A DNA stretch of 23,901 nt from CAYPHA01 sp964410215 (lineage in GTDB: Bacteria; Calditrichota; Calditrichia; Calditrichales; CAYPHA01): the NCBI GenBank assembly GCA_964410215.1, contig CAYPHA010000069.1, positions 1 through 23,901 on the forward strand. Reading direction: 5' to 3'. This document shows positions 23,398-23,901 of the stretch, piece after piece. The position numbers and the translations under genes are program-made. How positions within the stretch are numbered: position 1 is the first letter of the stretch; each line of letters starts with the position of its first letter. Below the pieces are notes generated by a model that saw only the letters and a program-made list of their open reading frames with translations, ran no database searches and was not told the origin of the DNA.

Positions 23398-23901
23398 ATG
23401 AAATCGTATAATTCCTTTCATGTCGCACAAAATCAAACCATCGAAGCTGCCCGTTTACTGAGTCTTGACGAGGCAACGATCAACCTGTTAAAATGGCCGC
23501 AGCGTGAATTCACCTTCACCATACCTGTAAAAATGGACAGCGGTAAAGTGGAAATCTTCCATGCCTACCGTATCCAGTATAATTTTGCCCGGGGTCCGGC
23601 CAAGGGCGGGATACGATTTCATCCGGAAGAAACCGTTGACACGATCCGGGCGCTGGCATCATGGATGACATGGAAAACGGCCGTCGTCGATCTGCCGCTT
23701 GGCGGCGGAAAGGGCGGTGTGGAATGTGACCCGCGGCGCATGTCGGAACGGGAGCTCGAGAACGTTTCCAGGGCCTATGTGCGCGCCGTTGCCGAATACA
23801 TTGGCACGGATAAAGATATTCCCGCACCCGATGTCTATACCAATCCGCAGACCATGGCCTGGATGATGGATGAATATGAAGTAATCACCCGCCGGCATCA
23901 T
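23398..23901 (+). CDS. Second glutamate (Glu/Leu/Phe/Val) dehydrogenase, truncated by window end
   Basis: The first 168 codons of a second dehydrogenase, running off the right edge. Translation from ATG 23398 shows FTFTIPVKMDSGKVEIFHAY, then ARGPAKGGIRFHPEE, LPLGGGKGGVECDPR with the catalytic Lys, and KDIPAPDVYTNPQTMAWMMDEY. This pattern is that of the archaeal-like/NAD(P) Glu/Leu/Phe/Val class (420-residue type) and differs from the NADP class of the first copy. From family knowledge this class often works in the catabolic direction; cofactor use cannot be judged because the Rossmann domain lies outside the window. It follows the zinc-ribbon stop by two bases, and GGAGAAG upstream of the ATG serves as ribosome site. 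A paired NADP/NAD arrangement would fit separate assimilation and degradation of glutamate. Confidence 0.93.
   Translation, partial: MKSYNSFHVAQNQTIEAARLLSLDEATINLLKWPQREFTFTIPVKMDSGKVEIFHAYRIQYNFARGPAKGGIRFHPEETVDTIRALASWMTWKTAVVDLPLGGGKGGVECDPRRMSERELENVSRAYVRAVAEYIGTDKDIPAPDVYTNPQTMAWMMDEYEVITRRHH

Noticed and set aside
1..23901. CRISPR arrays, tRNA or rRNA genes, insertion sequences
   Set aside because: No regularly spaced repeats with unique spacers, no cloverleaf or rRNA-like sequence and no transposase were found. The repeats seen are dispersed palindromes.

Overview
The window looks like chromosomal DNA of a Gram-negative bacterium. It has a lipid A/lysophospholipid-type acyltransferase and a membrane-anchored PpiD/SurA-type periplasmic foldase. 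GC content is moderate, genes are closely packed, and TGA is an ordinary stop codon. Gene content (short-leader S9 peptidase, receiver-linked PPDK_N protein, Mut7-C protein, SatD/DUF3307 pair) would suit the Bacteroidota/Calditrichota/FCB side of the tree or a related uncultured lineage. That placement is an inference from memory. I see no tRNA, rRNA, CRISPR array, IS element or prophage. No stretch over 300 bases lacks a gene.

Layout. (1) 156-3298, minus strand: acyltransferase, then a threonylcarbamoyl-AMP synthase/low-molecular-weight phosphatase fusion joined to it by an ATGA overlap, then a family-2 glycosyltransferase. (2) 3460-5262, plus: PpiD-like peptidyl-prolyl isomerase. (3) 5436-8099, minus: a ROK sugar kinase whose stop touches the start of a prephenate dehydratase-ACT-DAHP synthase fusion. 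(4) 8398-10181, minus: an SDR oxidoreductase and a Gfo/Idh/MocA oxidoreductase, again ATGA-coupled. (5) 10369-12787, minus: an exported S9 peptidase and a Nudix hydrolase. (6) 12980-16159, plus: a short DNA polymerase III alpha behind a near-consensus promoter with a GTAC-N4-GTAC dyad at the expected transcription start. This suggests a damage-inducible polymerase. (7) 16160-17679, plus: an AT-rich islet with an intact SatD-like gene and a DUF3307-type membrane gene interrupted by in-frame stops. (8) 17707-18453: a Mut7-C RNase-fold protein. (9) 18638 to the right edge: NADP-type glutamate dehydrogenase, a two-receiver PEP/pyruvate-binding-domain protein, a small zinc-ribbon protein and a second, different glutamate dehydrogenase cut by the window end. 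The last group looks like a nitrogen/carbon-balance locus.

Intergenic DNA carries dispersed repeats. Four copies of a C/G-rich nested palindrome have changed cores with pairing kept and potential G-quadruplexes on both strands. There are two copies of a 45-bp repeat running from TCATCCCGG to CCGGGATCTC, and CAGAGCTCAG-type tracts, one pair of which frames a composite block at 8211-8392. The strongest leads are the SatD/DUF3307 module (cyclase-like pattern, repeated promoter element, broken partner), the SOS-like control of the short DnaE, the double-glutamate-dehydrogenase locus, and two uncommon enzyme fusions.
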